NCBI GenBank assembly: GCA_947626415.1
Contig: CANQSA010000016.1
Span: 1-56,655 of the forward strand
DNA from: an uncultured Lachnospiraceae bacterium
GTDB taxonomy: Bacteria > Bacillota > Clostridia > Lachnospirales > Lachnospiraceae
Direction: 5' to 3'
Length of the DNA stretch: 56,655 bases
The position numbers and the translations under genes were made by a program. Under the pieces are notes generated by a model that was given only the letters and a program-made list of their open reading frames with translations, was not told where the DNA came from and made no database searches. This document shows, one piece after another, positions 16,501 through 24,030 of this stretch. Within the stretch, counting starts at the first letter, position 1; every line of letters begins with the position of its first letter.

Positions 16501-19500
16501 ATGAATTCTTCGTTTTCCAGCCAATTTCTGCCTTCAATTACCTTTGCAATATCAAGTTCAAGCTCACCGTAGGCGCTGTATGTATTGGTAACTGTGACTG
16601 TTTCTCCATCTTTTGTGATCGTACCATTCGCTTCAGGGGCATCCGCTGTATATCCTGATACAGGTATTTCCTTAACAGTAAATTTTGTTCCTACAGGGAT
16701 ACCTTCTATGGTGAGAGTTTCGTCTTTTTTCAGCGTGATCGTCCTTGTTCCAAAAGCCTCGCCATCAACGCCGATCTTTTTGCCTTCTGCGCCGCTTATA
16801 TTAAACGACCCATAAGCGTCAAGAGTCACTTCAAACGTAAATTCGGTATCTTTGTCATATTCGCCATATGAAGCTGTATCGTATGTCACGTTTTTGGTTA
16901 TGGAGAGGGAGCCTTCGTCAATGTCACCTTTGATAAGGAACATTCCGAGGCAGTCTTTAAGATAATTATCTGTATTCTTGTCTCCGTCCCAGCCGAGATA
17001 AATTGCATTGCCACTATGTTCTGCCTTTAATTCTTCTTTTTGAGAATCAGTATAAGTGGCGGACACAGGCAAAACTTCTGAATATCCTGTAAAATCATTA
17101 TAATATTTTTCAATAATATCTTTTGCTTCTGCTTTGCCTTCTGTATTGAATTTAAAGCACGTTTCCAATAATTCTTTGTTTGTGCCATCAAACGATGTTT
17201 TTTCTTCAGCAAGCGTATACGTTCCTATAGGCAGACCATAATCGGGTATTCTGTTCTCATAGTCAGGTGCAGGCGTAAATTCTGCTTTTGTGGTTGTATT
17301 GCTGCCGTTGCAATCTATCGTGACCTCAAATGTTCCCACCGTTTCATTCAAGTCATCATAGCTGCGTTTAAGATCGGCCGTGTATGTTATAGTTGTGCCA
17401 GAGAAGTGATTGTTCAGATAATCTACTGTATCTTTGTCAAGCTCACTCTCAAGAATGATCTCGCCGGCAACAATGTCTACATTATACGGTCCTGCGATAT
17501 GCTCTTCTGTTTGTTCTTCTCCGGCAGCGGGCTTGTATGCACTATCCCGCTTATAATCGGTATCTTCGACAAGCTCTGAAATTGCTGTCTCTCTGTTTTC
17601 CTCAGTGTCAGCAGTAAACTGCACCCAGATAATGTATGAGCGTTCGTTCGTATCTTTAGTCGTAACATTGCCGCTAAGCTCGTCGTCTGGCGTGTTCTGA
17701 ATTATTATATAGGTGATCGTGCCTGTTTTGTCGTCTTGATATTCAGCATCGCCTACGGTGTTGGTATAGGCATTGTTTGCTTTGTTCGGCAGATACATAT
17801 AGGGAACAGTCAGCTTATGAGCGGTGTTTACTTTTGTGGGGTCAATACCTTTGCCTCTCAGATAATCCGCAAGCCCTGCATAATCGCTAATGTCAAATTC
17901 TGCCCCCTCAACAGTATTATCCAACAGCGCTTCGATTGCATTTGTAAAAGCCTCTTCATAATCAGAAGATCCGCCTTCTACTTTTCTCGAATAATATCTC
18001 CCCAGATATTCCCAATAGTAATCGCTTTTTACGATTTGAATAATATCTTTTGCAACTGCTTTCGGGTCTATCGTTTCGCCCATATATATCTCATCTTGAT
18101 CGTCTTTTATCGAAGAAGTAAGCAAGCGTACATTCACCGCAGTGCGCGGGAAGCCCTTGGAAACATACGGGTCTATCAGATTACCGGAAGCGTCTAAGTT
18201 TGAGCTTGATTTGTTAACTTTTGCATCGGTTGTTCCTGAATTACTACTTGTATCATCAGGGTTGAATACCCAGTTTTCTTCTGCTCCATTACCGTTGGAA
18301 AGGACTGCGTTTCCGCCGATAAAGTCCTCCTTGGCTTTTACGCGGAAAATCCTTGACCATATGGTAAGGCTGTTCTGTCCCGGAGTTGTGCCGGGAATGT
18401 CCTGATCCAACCATTCAAGATAGTATCTGTCCTTTGTTTTGTTATAGCACAGTACGGCTTCTTCTCCGTCGATGTTGTGAATAATGCCTATCTTATCTGC
18501 ATTTGAATAACCTTCGGGGTAGTCTGTGCCCAGTGTAACGCCTGTCACTTTACCGTCCTTGCCGAGAACGATAGTTTTTCCCGTACCGTCCACAAGGTCA
18601 AAGCGAGGATCAATATAGTCCCGAACTGTGTAATCAAGCAGGCTGGAGGAGATCTGACGCAGTATTTCACCGGTAAATGCGGAAGTCAGACCTTCAACGT
18701 CATCTGCCTCAAAGATATATTGATTTGACAGTTCATCATAAGTATTGCCATCTGTACTTGTATTTCCTGCGATTTTCGCCATATACTGCTGTACTCTTTC
18801 GCCTCTGTTCAACTTTCCGGTGGAATCAGCACCGGTTTCAAATGTCTGGTTCTTCAATACAACGCAGAAAATGGTATAGCCTTTTTCTTTCAACGCATTT
18901 GCCAGATTAACGGCGTAACTCTGTTCATCCGTGGAACCGTTATCCAGCATATTATCCATACCGTCGGTAAAGAGGATAATATATTTCTTCGCCGGGTCGT
19001 CTGTATCGATTCGGGTGTCAAGAAAGTCCGTATACGCCTGGAAGCCCGTCCAGGTGTATGTTCCGCCTGTCATACCGTAGTTATACTGAGCAAGTGGGTC
19101 TACTCCATCAGCAAGACCTTTATCATCCGTGACGGAATCAACTTTGCCGTTCGTTCCGCCGTCGCCGCGTTCAAGGCTCAATATCTGGGATATTTCCTTT
19201 GTGTCGGAGGTCCAGTCAAGCATAACGAGCCTCTTCAGCACATTTTCATCGTAATCTTTGGTTACTCCGGCTATGTTGGGTTTGCCTTTTTTGTAACCCA
19301 CTCCAACATTCTGGTTGCTGAATCTTACCGCGGAGAGCATACTGTTGGGAGTAGCATTGTGGAGCTGTGCGGCAAACTGACCCAGAGCATACTGAAGATC
19401 CTCAGTCTTTATGTTCGTATCATCCTCTTTCTGATAAACGTAGGAAACGCCTGAGCGAAGCTCTTTTTCACCGTTGCCGGGAGCTTTTGTATTAGAGCCG

Positions 19501-22058
19501 TTGTTATAGAAGCAACGCAAATAACCTGCACTGTCTATGAAGAAAACGCAGGGGGAATTTCCACCATCTATATATTGTCTTTCTCCGCTGGGTACAGTTA
19601 TAGCGGGATAATATGTTGGGTCATCTTTCTTAACTTCTTTGCTTTCGCCCATATCGGGAACTTGCGTATGATCTTCTTTGCTTTTATCTTTTGTATTCGT
19701 GCTTTCAGGGTTGAACCAGTTACCTGTGCCTGTAAATTCTTTCCCCGAAGTGGAGATATAGCCGCCGTTGCCGGTGGTTACATCGTACTCGTGCTTATCA
19801 AAATAATTCTGAACACTTTCCGGAAGTTTTTCGAGGTCTATTTCATTTTTGATAACTTCGTCAGGGAGCAGACCGCAAAGCACTTTTGCCGTGCCGATAT
19901 CTTCACTGTAGAAGTCTTTGAGATCGCTGCCGGAATTCACGAAATACCAGCCTGCGCGGTCGTCTGGTTCGCCTGCATTAAGAGCGGCGGCATAGGTGGC
20001 GATTACGTTGCCGTCTGCGTCGAGAGCGTTAGTGGTTGCAGACGCCGCCATAGCGTCGTAACCTTTTTCGTCTATCTCCTTGACATTGGTATATAATTTT
20101 TCAACTTCTTTAGCTTCAAGAGCAGTGTCAAACAGGAAAAGGTCGTCGATATATATTTTATAGTGATCTTGAACTGAGTCTCCGCCTAACATCATAGCAA
20201 AGTTTTCATTGTTTAAAATACTCGACAATGTATTCTCTTTATTTAATTTTTTATCTTTTACATCATCTCCATTGCTTTGTGCCAATTTTCCATCTTTATA
20301 AAACGTATAATTGACACTACCATCTTCTTGTTCTGAGAACACCATAGTAACAAAATGGAATTTCTCATCATTACTTGCATCACCTTTTGCACTCGTGCTT
20401 ATTGTTTTATCAAATGCACTGTCTATTCTGGAAGCTTTATTTTTATTATAAGCACCAAACCTAAGATGTTTAGTATTAGTATTGCCGCCACAATTATAAA
20501 AAACATATCCAGATGTTGGTTTATAGTCACCACTGGTATCTTTATTAAAACTGTCAGTGCTTTTATCACCTATGAATAATATTCTTTCGGCAGATTTTTT
20601 TTCGATTCCGTGTCCAACAATAAATGAAACCGTAAAGGTATTTGTTGAAGGTTTTACGTCAAGCTCAATTGCTCTACTTGATCCACCTCCATTATAAGAA
20701 AATTCTGAAAGTGCAAATGATCTTCCGGACTTATAACTGTTATTATAATGACCTCCATCCTTGAAACAGTCTTTTTCTATGTCATAGCCACTTGACTCTG
20801 TATAATAACCAGCAGTATCTTTATTATAAACAGTCGCAGCTTTACCTGTGACCTCATTGATTACTTGCCCTTGGGTGCCGCTTGTTTCATTAAAATCCCA
20901 AAATCCCAAAAGATGATTTTCCTTGTCTACAGTGCTATACTGCGGAACAAGATATTCGGGCTTTGCGCCGTTATCCCCTCCCCAATACGCCAGTGGGACA
21001 AACTCCTGGGTGAAGTCACGGGTATCGAATATGTAATATGAATAGTCGCTGTAGCTCAGTTTTGAGTTGTCCGTCAGATTCTTATCAAGCAGCTGATCGA
21101 CCTGCTTGGGCGTGAGGTATTGGTTTGCATTAACTACCGTACCGTCAGGAAGTGTATACGTGTTCTCTCTACTAAGCGAAAACTGCATAGGCTCCAGCCC
21201 GTCGGAAATGAACGCCATACTTCCCGAAGCGTCCAGGATAAGCCCTACCTTCGCGGTAGCTTGATCGTTATACCACGCCTCAAGATTTATGTCGAACACA
21301 CGGGTGCCGTCTCCCTTAACGTCTTCGTCAGTAGTGCCTTTGTTGTTTGTATCGGTATTATAAACAGGCGTAGCCGTCTTGTCGGTATGCAGACCTTCAG
21401 AGGTGTTGTAGAGCTTGATATACTGATCTCCTACTTCGTCTTCCGTCAAAAGCTCGTTTAATCTGTCACTGGTAATAGCAGCTTCTATATTTGTTTTGAG
21501 CGTCGGATCTATGGAGGCTATCTCGCTCCACTTCTGGGTTTTGGTATCTTCGTATGTATTATTTATTTGTACTGTTCCAGATCCCACCTGCATTTCTGTA
21601 CCGGGAACGAGCTTCGGCTTTGCGCTGTAAAATACATGCACCTTTACAAGATGAACGTTAGAATCATACTTTACAGTAAAATTGGGCGTTTCTGCGGAGC
21701 TGTTAAGCGTAACACAGTCGTTGCCCGCGGACACAGCAAAACCCGCGAAGGTTTCTGATTTGTCATCAGGTTTTGCATTGAACGTAGCTAAGTCATCAGC
21801 AAGCCCGTCAGGTTCATAGTCGTCTTTAAAGTAATATCTACTTCCATCGGATGCAAAAACAACGTCTATCTCATCTTCCGAGGTAGGCGTTTCGCCCTCT
21901 TCGCCCACGTGCCAGTGCTTAATAATGATGTGCATTTCCGGATCCCCGCTCGCCGCAAACGCAAAGTTGCCCAGCGACACTCCCGCGAAAGCGGATATGG
22001 CTATCGCAAAACTGAGAAATATGGAAATAAACCGTCTAAAGCCTGTTTTAACATTCAT
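13404..22058 (-). CDS. Giant LPXTG-like cell-wall adhesin: VWA with LamG insert, seven pilin-type repeats
   Basis: A 2884-residue surface protein. In order: signal peptide (1-35, ending AFAAS); a VWA domain starting near 270 with the metal-site motif DASGSM and ending past YIILFTDGMDNM near 1030; a LamG/concanavalin-like domain (about 380-655, GFWDFNETSG to IDDLFLFDTAL) inserted inside the VWA; a long middle region to 1700; one DUF7601-like domain (about 1718-1822); seven Spy0128/FctA-like repeats starting near 1828, 1958, 2081, 2209, 2360, 2493 and 2640, each with a Lys near KxLEGRxW, a Glu in YTFTVTE and an Asn in FTNTY, as in self-crosslinking isopeptide domains; 13 Glu-Thr-Thr units; then TPMTG, one TM helix and KKKR. 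AAGGAGG lies 8 bases before the ATG. Likely role is adhesion. No sortase is in the window. AT-rich compared with flanking core genes. Confidence 0.88.
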   Translation of the reverse strand: MNVKTGFRRFISIFLSFAIAISAFAGVSLGNFAFAASGDPEMHIIIKHWHVGEEGETPTSEDEIDVVFASDGSRYYFKDDYEPDGLADDLATFNAKPDDKSETFAGFAVSAGNDCVTLNSSAETPNFTVKYDSNVHLVKVHVFYSAKPKLVPGTEMQVGSGTVQINNTYEDTKTQKWSEIASIDPTLKTNIEAAITSDRLNELLTEDEVGDQYIKLYNTSEGLHTDKTATPVYNTDTNNKGTTDEDVKGDGTRVFDINLEAWYNDQATAKVGLILDASGSMAFISDGLEPMQFSLSRENTYTLPDGTVVNANQYLTPKQVDQLLDKNLTDNSKLSYSDYSYYIFDTRDFTQEFVPLAYWGGDNGAKPEYLVPQYSTVDKENHLLGFWDFNETSGTQGQVINEVTGKAATVYNKDTAGYYTESSGYDIEKDCFKDGGHYNNSYKSGRSFALSEFSYNGGGSSRAIELDVKPSTNTFTVSFIVGHGIEKKSAERILFIGDKSTDSFNKDTSGDYKPTSGYVFYNCGGNTNTKHLRFGAYNKNKASRIDSAFDKTISTSAKGDASNDEKFHFVTMVFSEQEDGSVNYTFYKDGKLAQSNGDDVKDKKLNKENTLSSILNNENFAMMLGGDSVQDHYKIYIDDLFLFDTALEAKEVEKLYTNVKEIDEKGYDAMAASATTNALDADGNVIATYAAALNAGEPDDRAGWYFVNSGSDLKDFYSEDIGTAKVLCGLLPDEVIKNEIDLEKLPESVQNYFDKHEYDVTTGNGGYISTSGKEFTGTGNWFNPESTNTKDKSKEDHTQVPDMGESKEVKKDDPTYYPAITVPSGERQYIDGGNSPCVFFIDSAGYLRCFYNNGSNTKAPGNGEKELRSGVSYVYQKEDDTNIKTEDLQYALGQFAAQLHNATPNSMLSAVRFSNQNVGVGYKKGKPNIAGVTKDYDENVLKRLVMLDWTSDTKEISQILSLERGDGGTNGKVDSVTDDKGLADGVDPLAQYNYGMTGGTYTWTGFQAYTDFLDTRIDTDDPAKKYIILFTDGMDNMLDNGSTDEQSYAVNLANALKEKGYTIFCVVLKNQTFETGADSTGKLNRGERVQQYMAKIAGNTSTDGNTYDELSNQYIFEADDVEGLTSAFTGEILRQISSSLLDYTVRDYIDPRFDLVDGTGKTIVLGKDGKVTGVTLGTDYPEGYSNADKIGIIHNIDGEEAVLCYNKTKDRYYLEWLDQDIPGTTPGQNSLTIWSRIFRVKAKEDFIGGNAVLSNGNGAEENWVFNPDDTSSNSGTTDAKVNKSSSNLDASGNLIDPYVSKGFPRTAVNVRLLTSSIKDDQDEIYMGETIDPKAVAKDIIQIVKSDYYWEYLGRYYSRKVEGGSSDYEEAFTNAIEALLDNTVEGAEFDISDYAGLADYLRGKGIDPTKVNTAHKLTVPYMYLPNKANNAYTNTVGDAEYQDDKTGTITYIIIQNTPDDELSGNVTTKDTNERSYIIWVQFTADTEENRETAISELVEDTDYKRDSAYKPAAGEEQTEEHIAGPYNVDIVAGEIILESELDKDTVDYLNNHFSGTTITYTADLKRSYDDLNETVGTFEVTIDCNGSNTTTKAEFTPAPDYENRIPDYGLPIGTYTLAEEKTSFDGTNKELLETCFKFNTEGKAEAKDIIEKYYNDFTGYSEVLPVSATYTDSQKEELKAEHSGNAIYLGWDGDKNTDNYLKDCLGMFLIKGDIDEGSLSITKNVTYDTASYGEYDKDTEFTFEVTLDAYGSFNISGAEGKKIGVDGEAFGTRTITLKKDETLTIEGIPVGTKFTVKEIPVSGYTADAPEANGTITKDGETVTVTNTYSAYGELELDIAKVIEGRNWLENEEFIFVATPDSDTTNIEMPDDNIIARITETETEKNPIKFNAAGEYHFTVTEQSAADTHSLTYDTASYEVTVKVSHNNGEARLAATYTTVSTGGSNPTITFTNKAEPIKWSFDVKKILEGRDWLDDEEFTFTVASSDDDSAAVDPSSVTVSETKNPAKVNVTFAKTGEYTFTVTENGTDGSGLDYDTKEHKIVVTVGADETTGALEVTGVTVDEAPSDVENTTLAIKNTYKASGTAEFNIQKTLENRDWNGDKFTFTLTPDSDNPEGAAVPGKIELSSAAEQTVEIKFDDLTFDDGNSKVYTFTLKEDSSDPYPGITYDLKEYTIEVTVADDGKGGIVPTVKVTLDGVEKGIAAFTNTYEAASVSWTPQVKKTLKGRPWENGDSFSFAIEHIPDAQGPAEGVAMPDNLNPAKVTVSGTSGTEDPVVESFKAITFNAAGTYTFTISEVSGTEDGGLTYDDYKYSVSVKVEDDMMGSFKISEITYKDKEDKEHQVTSDFDKIFFEFVNTYEPAPVDWTPKVTKEIENKPTWESNYKFYFTITPPAEGIDNIRKKGTEEKYTENTIAITDSSSEHAEEFPTVTFKAAGTYAFTIQEEERDKISAVTYDTASHTIIVTVEDVNGALTIKEVSGTDTGSNSNVTITNTYSARVPWSPIVEKTIDGREWLTDDAFTFELLLDPASSPDQAESVIMPEDPAILTLTYDDVVLNKATGEFAEGVKFKKAGEYTFILKEIAGSSDNMIYDASEYIITVNVEENNGEIAAASSSAQKRDANGNIQEAGGTYSFTNIYQKAEAAIYVHKELEDWQNDDKFTFDIELTSNQSSGVKLPLPDPVTVTRDNRTVSFDEITFTAEGDYTFTVTEQVDSTKVDKIVYADPQTVTVNVSQDPVSGKLTATVNGGYDNINNPLTFTNYYKTPEETTTPEETTSPEETTSSEETTSPEETTGSEETTSSEETTGSEETTVPEETTSSEETTVPEEPTGPGETTKPEETTGHPTSITGDNSETPMTGVSPDLALLATAVFAGAAVLCLKKKRFSDE
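13548..13785 (-). repeat. 18-bp tandem repeat encoding Glu-Thr-Thr wall-spanning units
   Basis: Thirteen six-residue units of the form [PS]EETT[SGTV] encoded by near-identical 18-base units. Such threonine-rich stalks usually cross the peptidoglycan. Unit number can change by slippage or recombination without breaking the frame. Confidence 0.85.
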
Positions 22059-22128
22059 ACAAAGTCCCTCCTTAGAAAAAATTTATATTCAAGTTAAAAT
22101 TTATTTTTACAAATAAGTAAACATTATA

Positions 22129-22157
22129 ATTATAACAATAATAATTCATTTTTGCAA
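22129..22157 (-). promoter_or_regulatory. Promoter of the giant adhesin gene
   Basis: Minus strand TTGCAA, 17 bases, TATAAT, about 70 bases before the start codon. A second TATAAT follows at once (22123-22128). Upstream is the AT-rich near-palindrome around TGCGCA (22160-22176) and then a run of nine G residues. Confidence 0.65.
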
Positions 22158-22188
22158 GCAATAATGCGCAATTATGCACAATTTTTTA

Positions 22189-22197
22189 CCCCCCCCC
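22189..22197. repeat. Homopolymer of nine C (G on the coding strand) upstream of the adhesin promoter
   Basis: Nine C residues on the plus strand, 31 bases upstream of the -35 hexamer. The 22059-22386 gap also holds the promoter and the ATPase terminator at 22291-22328; nothing else recognisable was seen in it. Confidence 0.85.
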
Positions 22198-22290
22198 ACG
22201 TTTTTTTGTGCAGTTTGACGAATACCGGGTTTCAATTTTATTGGTGGAAATAGAAAAGCAAGAGTACTCTTAAATATGCAAAGTTGAAAC

Positions 22291-22328
22291 AAAAAATAGG
22301 CGTACCACTATTTCTAATGATACGCCCA
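22291..22328 (-). terminator. Terminator of the AAA/DUF4143 ATPase gene
   Basis: On the minus strand GGCGTATCA pairs with TGGTACGCC (one G-U pair) around a 10-base loop and is followed by TATTTTTT. It lies 59 bases past the ATPase stop codon. Confidence 0.75.
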
Positions 22329-22386
22329 TTATAATTTCAGTTACTAATGATTGTTCTCGCCAAGCAGAAGATTTCTCAAAAACAGT

Positions 22387-23679
22387 TCAAGATATCTGTT
22401 CAATCGCATACAGCGGAAGATTTATGAGCCAATCTTCTTTTTTGTAGTCAGTCATAGCTGTACGAACAGATACCTCCGGTGAAAATTTTTCTTGATAGGT
22501 TTTCAAGCTCTTAGCTCTCAGATTGACTTCCGCCTTTACCTCTACCGGAATAATCAGCTCACCTGTATCCACCACAAAATCAACTTCGCAGGAGCCTCTG
22601 TTGTTGGTATAATAGTAAACATCTAAATCCTCGATGGTTTTCAGCTGCTGGCACACATACTGTTCTGTCAATGCCCCCTTGAATTCTACAAAAAGGTCAT
22701 TTCCGTCAAGCAATGTACGCTGCCGCAGTCCCGCCATACAACCAAGCAGCCCTACATCTACCACAAACAGTTTGAAGGCTTTTAAGTCCTCATAAGCCTT
22801 TAGAGGGATACCTACCGCATTGACTCGGCTGACCTTGTGAACAAGTCCGCAATCGGACAGCCACATAATCGCCGTCTCATACTCTTTGGCACGAGCGCCT
22901 TCACGGACAAGCCCGTAAATGAACTTCTTATTTTCTTTTGCAAGCTGAGATGGGATGCTGTTCCATAACATACGGATTTTAGGAACAATCTCATTTGGAG
23001 CGTGCTTGGAGAAGTCCTGCTCATAAGCAGCAAGGATTCGCTTCTGAATATCACGAACCTCATTGAAATCTTTGTTCTCTGCAAAGCTCTGTACCGCTTC
23101 GGGCATACCGCCGACAAAATAATAGTGCTTCAAAGCATCAATGTATGTTTGCCTAAAGCTTGCGATCATCTGAAAGTCCCGTTTGTCAAGAAGCTCCGCA
23201 AAACACTCCTTATCAGTTGCCATCAAAAACTCTCTGAAAGAGAGAGGATGGAGCTTTAAGAAATCCACCTTGCCAACAGGGAAGGAAGTGCCCTCATGTA
23301 ATGCGATACCGAGCAGAGAGCCTGCACAGACAATGTGATATTGTGGTGCATTTTCATAGAAATACTTGAGCGATGCCAGTGCTCTCGGAACTTCCTGCAC
23401 CTCATCAAAAATCAGCAAAGTGTTGTTCGGGTCAATTTTGCGACCTGCATATAGCTCCAATCCCATAATCAGCCGGTCTGTATCCAAATCGGATGCAAAC
23501 AACCCTGCCATTCTGGAATTAGAGTCAAAGTTAATGTAAACAGTATCAGCATACGCCTGTTTGCCGAATTCTTTCATCAGCCAGGTCTTGCCAACTTGGC
23601 GTGCTCCTTCGATGATTAGCGGCTTGCGGCGTTTGCTTTCTTTCCATTTTAATAGTTTTTCAATAGCAATTCGATACAT
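22387..23679 (-). CDS. AAA-family ATPase with DUF4143 domain
   Basis: A 430-residue ATPase of the AAA_14/DUF4143 group. Walker A is GARQVGKTW (about 25-33), Walker B LLIFDEVQEVP, and the C-terminal half contains the DUF4143 nuclease-like core with EVDFVVDTGELIIPVEVKAE, which carries a D...E-x-K arrangement like PD-(D/E)XK enzymes. I start at ATG 23679 (MYRIAIEK) because GGAGG lies 7 bases upstream; the longer ORF to 23730 lacks a ribosome site. These genes are common in accessory regions of Clostridia and Bacteroidetes and their role is not established; defence or mobile-element functions are suggested. Confidence 0.85.
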   Translation of the reverse strand: MYRIAIEKLLKWKESKRRKPLIIEGARQVGKTWLMKEFGKQAYADTVYINFDSNSRMAGLFASDLDTDRLIMGLELYAGRKIDPNNTLLIFDEVQEVPRALASLKYFYENAPQYHIVCAGSLLGIALHEGTSFPVGKVDFLKLHPLSFREFLMATDKECFAELLDKRDFQMIASFRQTYIDALKHYYFVGGMPEAVQSFAENKDFNEVRDIQKRILAAYEQDFSKHAPNEIVPKIRMLWNSIPSQLAKENKKFIYGLVREGARAKEYETAIMWLSDCGLVHKVSRVNAVGIPLKAYEDLKAFKLFVVDVGLLGCMAGLRQRTLLDGNDLFVEFKGALTEQYVCQQLKTIEDLDVYYYTNNRGSCEVDFVVDTGELIIPVEVKAEVNLRAKSLKTYQEKFSPEVSVRTAMTDYKKEDWLINLPLYAIEQIS

Positions 23680-23710
23680 AGACGCACCTCCGTCATCATA
23701 ATATGAATAT

Positions 23711-23739
23711 AGTATAGCACATAATTTCAAAAATTACAA
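23711..23739 (-). promoter_or_regulatory. Promoter of the AAA/DUF4143 ATPase gene
   Basis: Minus strand TTGTAA, 17 bases, TATACT with a TGC extension, 32 bases before the start codon. The spacer contains the small palindrome TAATTT-TTG-AAATTA. Confidence 0.6.
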
Positions 23740-23902
23740 CGACTTTCGGTGTTATGATTACACTTTTTACACCGAACAAGGGGATTCAGTGGCAGAGGCC
23801 GTTCGATTATGAGGCAGCATTGAATACACTTACAACAGCCGGTACAGAGAGGTTTATATGCCACAGGTAGTCACGGTTGTCAGCCCGGCTCATTGCCCGA
23901 GT
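23740..23902 (+). other. Gene debris between ATPase and ppdK terminator
   Basis: The plus strand holds two short open stretches: NKGIQWQRPFDYEAALNTLT (to a stop near 23869) and, from ATG 23858, MPQVVTVVSPAHCPSKK. The second resembles the first residues of serine recombinases in Clostridia, but the frame soon ends and no catalytic domain follows. I read it as a truncated leftover of a mobile element at the island's right boundary; confidence is low. Confidence 0.3.
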
Positions 23903-23939
23903 AAAAAAGGGAGCTCATCCTCCATTTGGATGAGCCCCC
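23903..23939 (-). terminator. Terminator downstream of ppdK
   Basis: On the minus strand GGGGCTCATCC pairs with GGATGAGCTCCC (one mismatch) and is followed by TTTTTT. It is the last strong signal before the accessory island and lies about 90 bases past the ppdK stop. A second, AT-rich 10-bp hairpin (AATAGAAAGC/GCTTTCTATT, 23956-23978) sits between. Confidence 0.8.
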
Positions 23940-24030
23940 TGATACTCAAAATCCCAATAGAAAGCTCCGCTTTCTATTTATTTTAAGCTCTTTATTCACT
24001 TTTTCGCCAAACGCTATCAGCCTCAATAAC

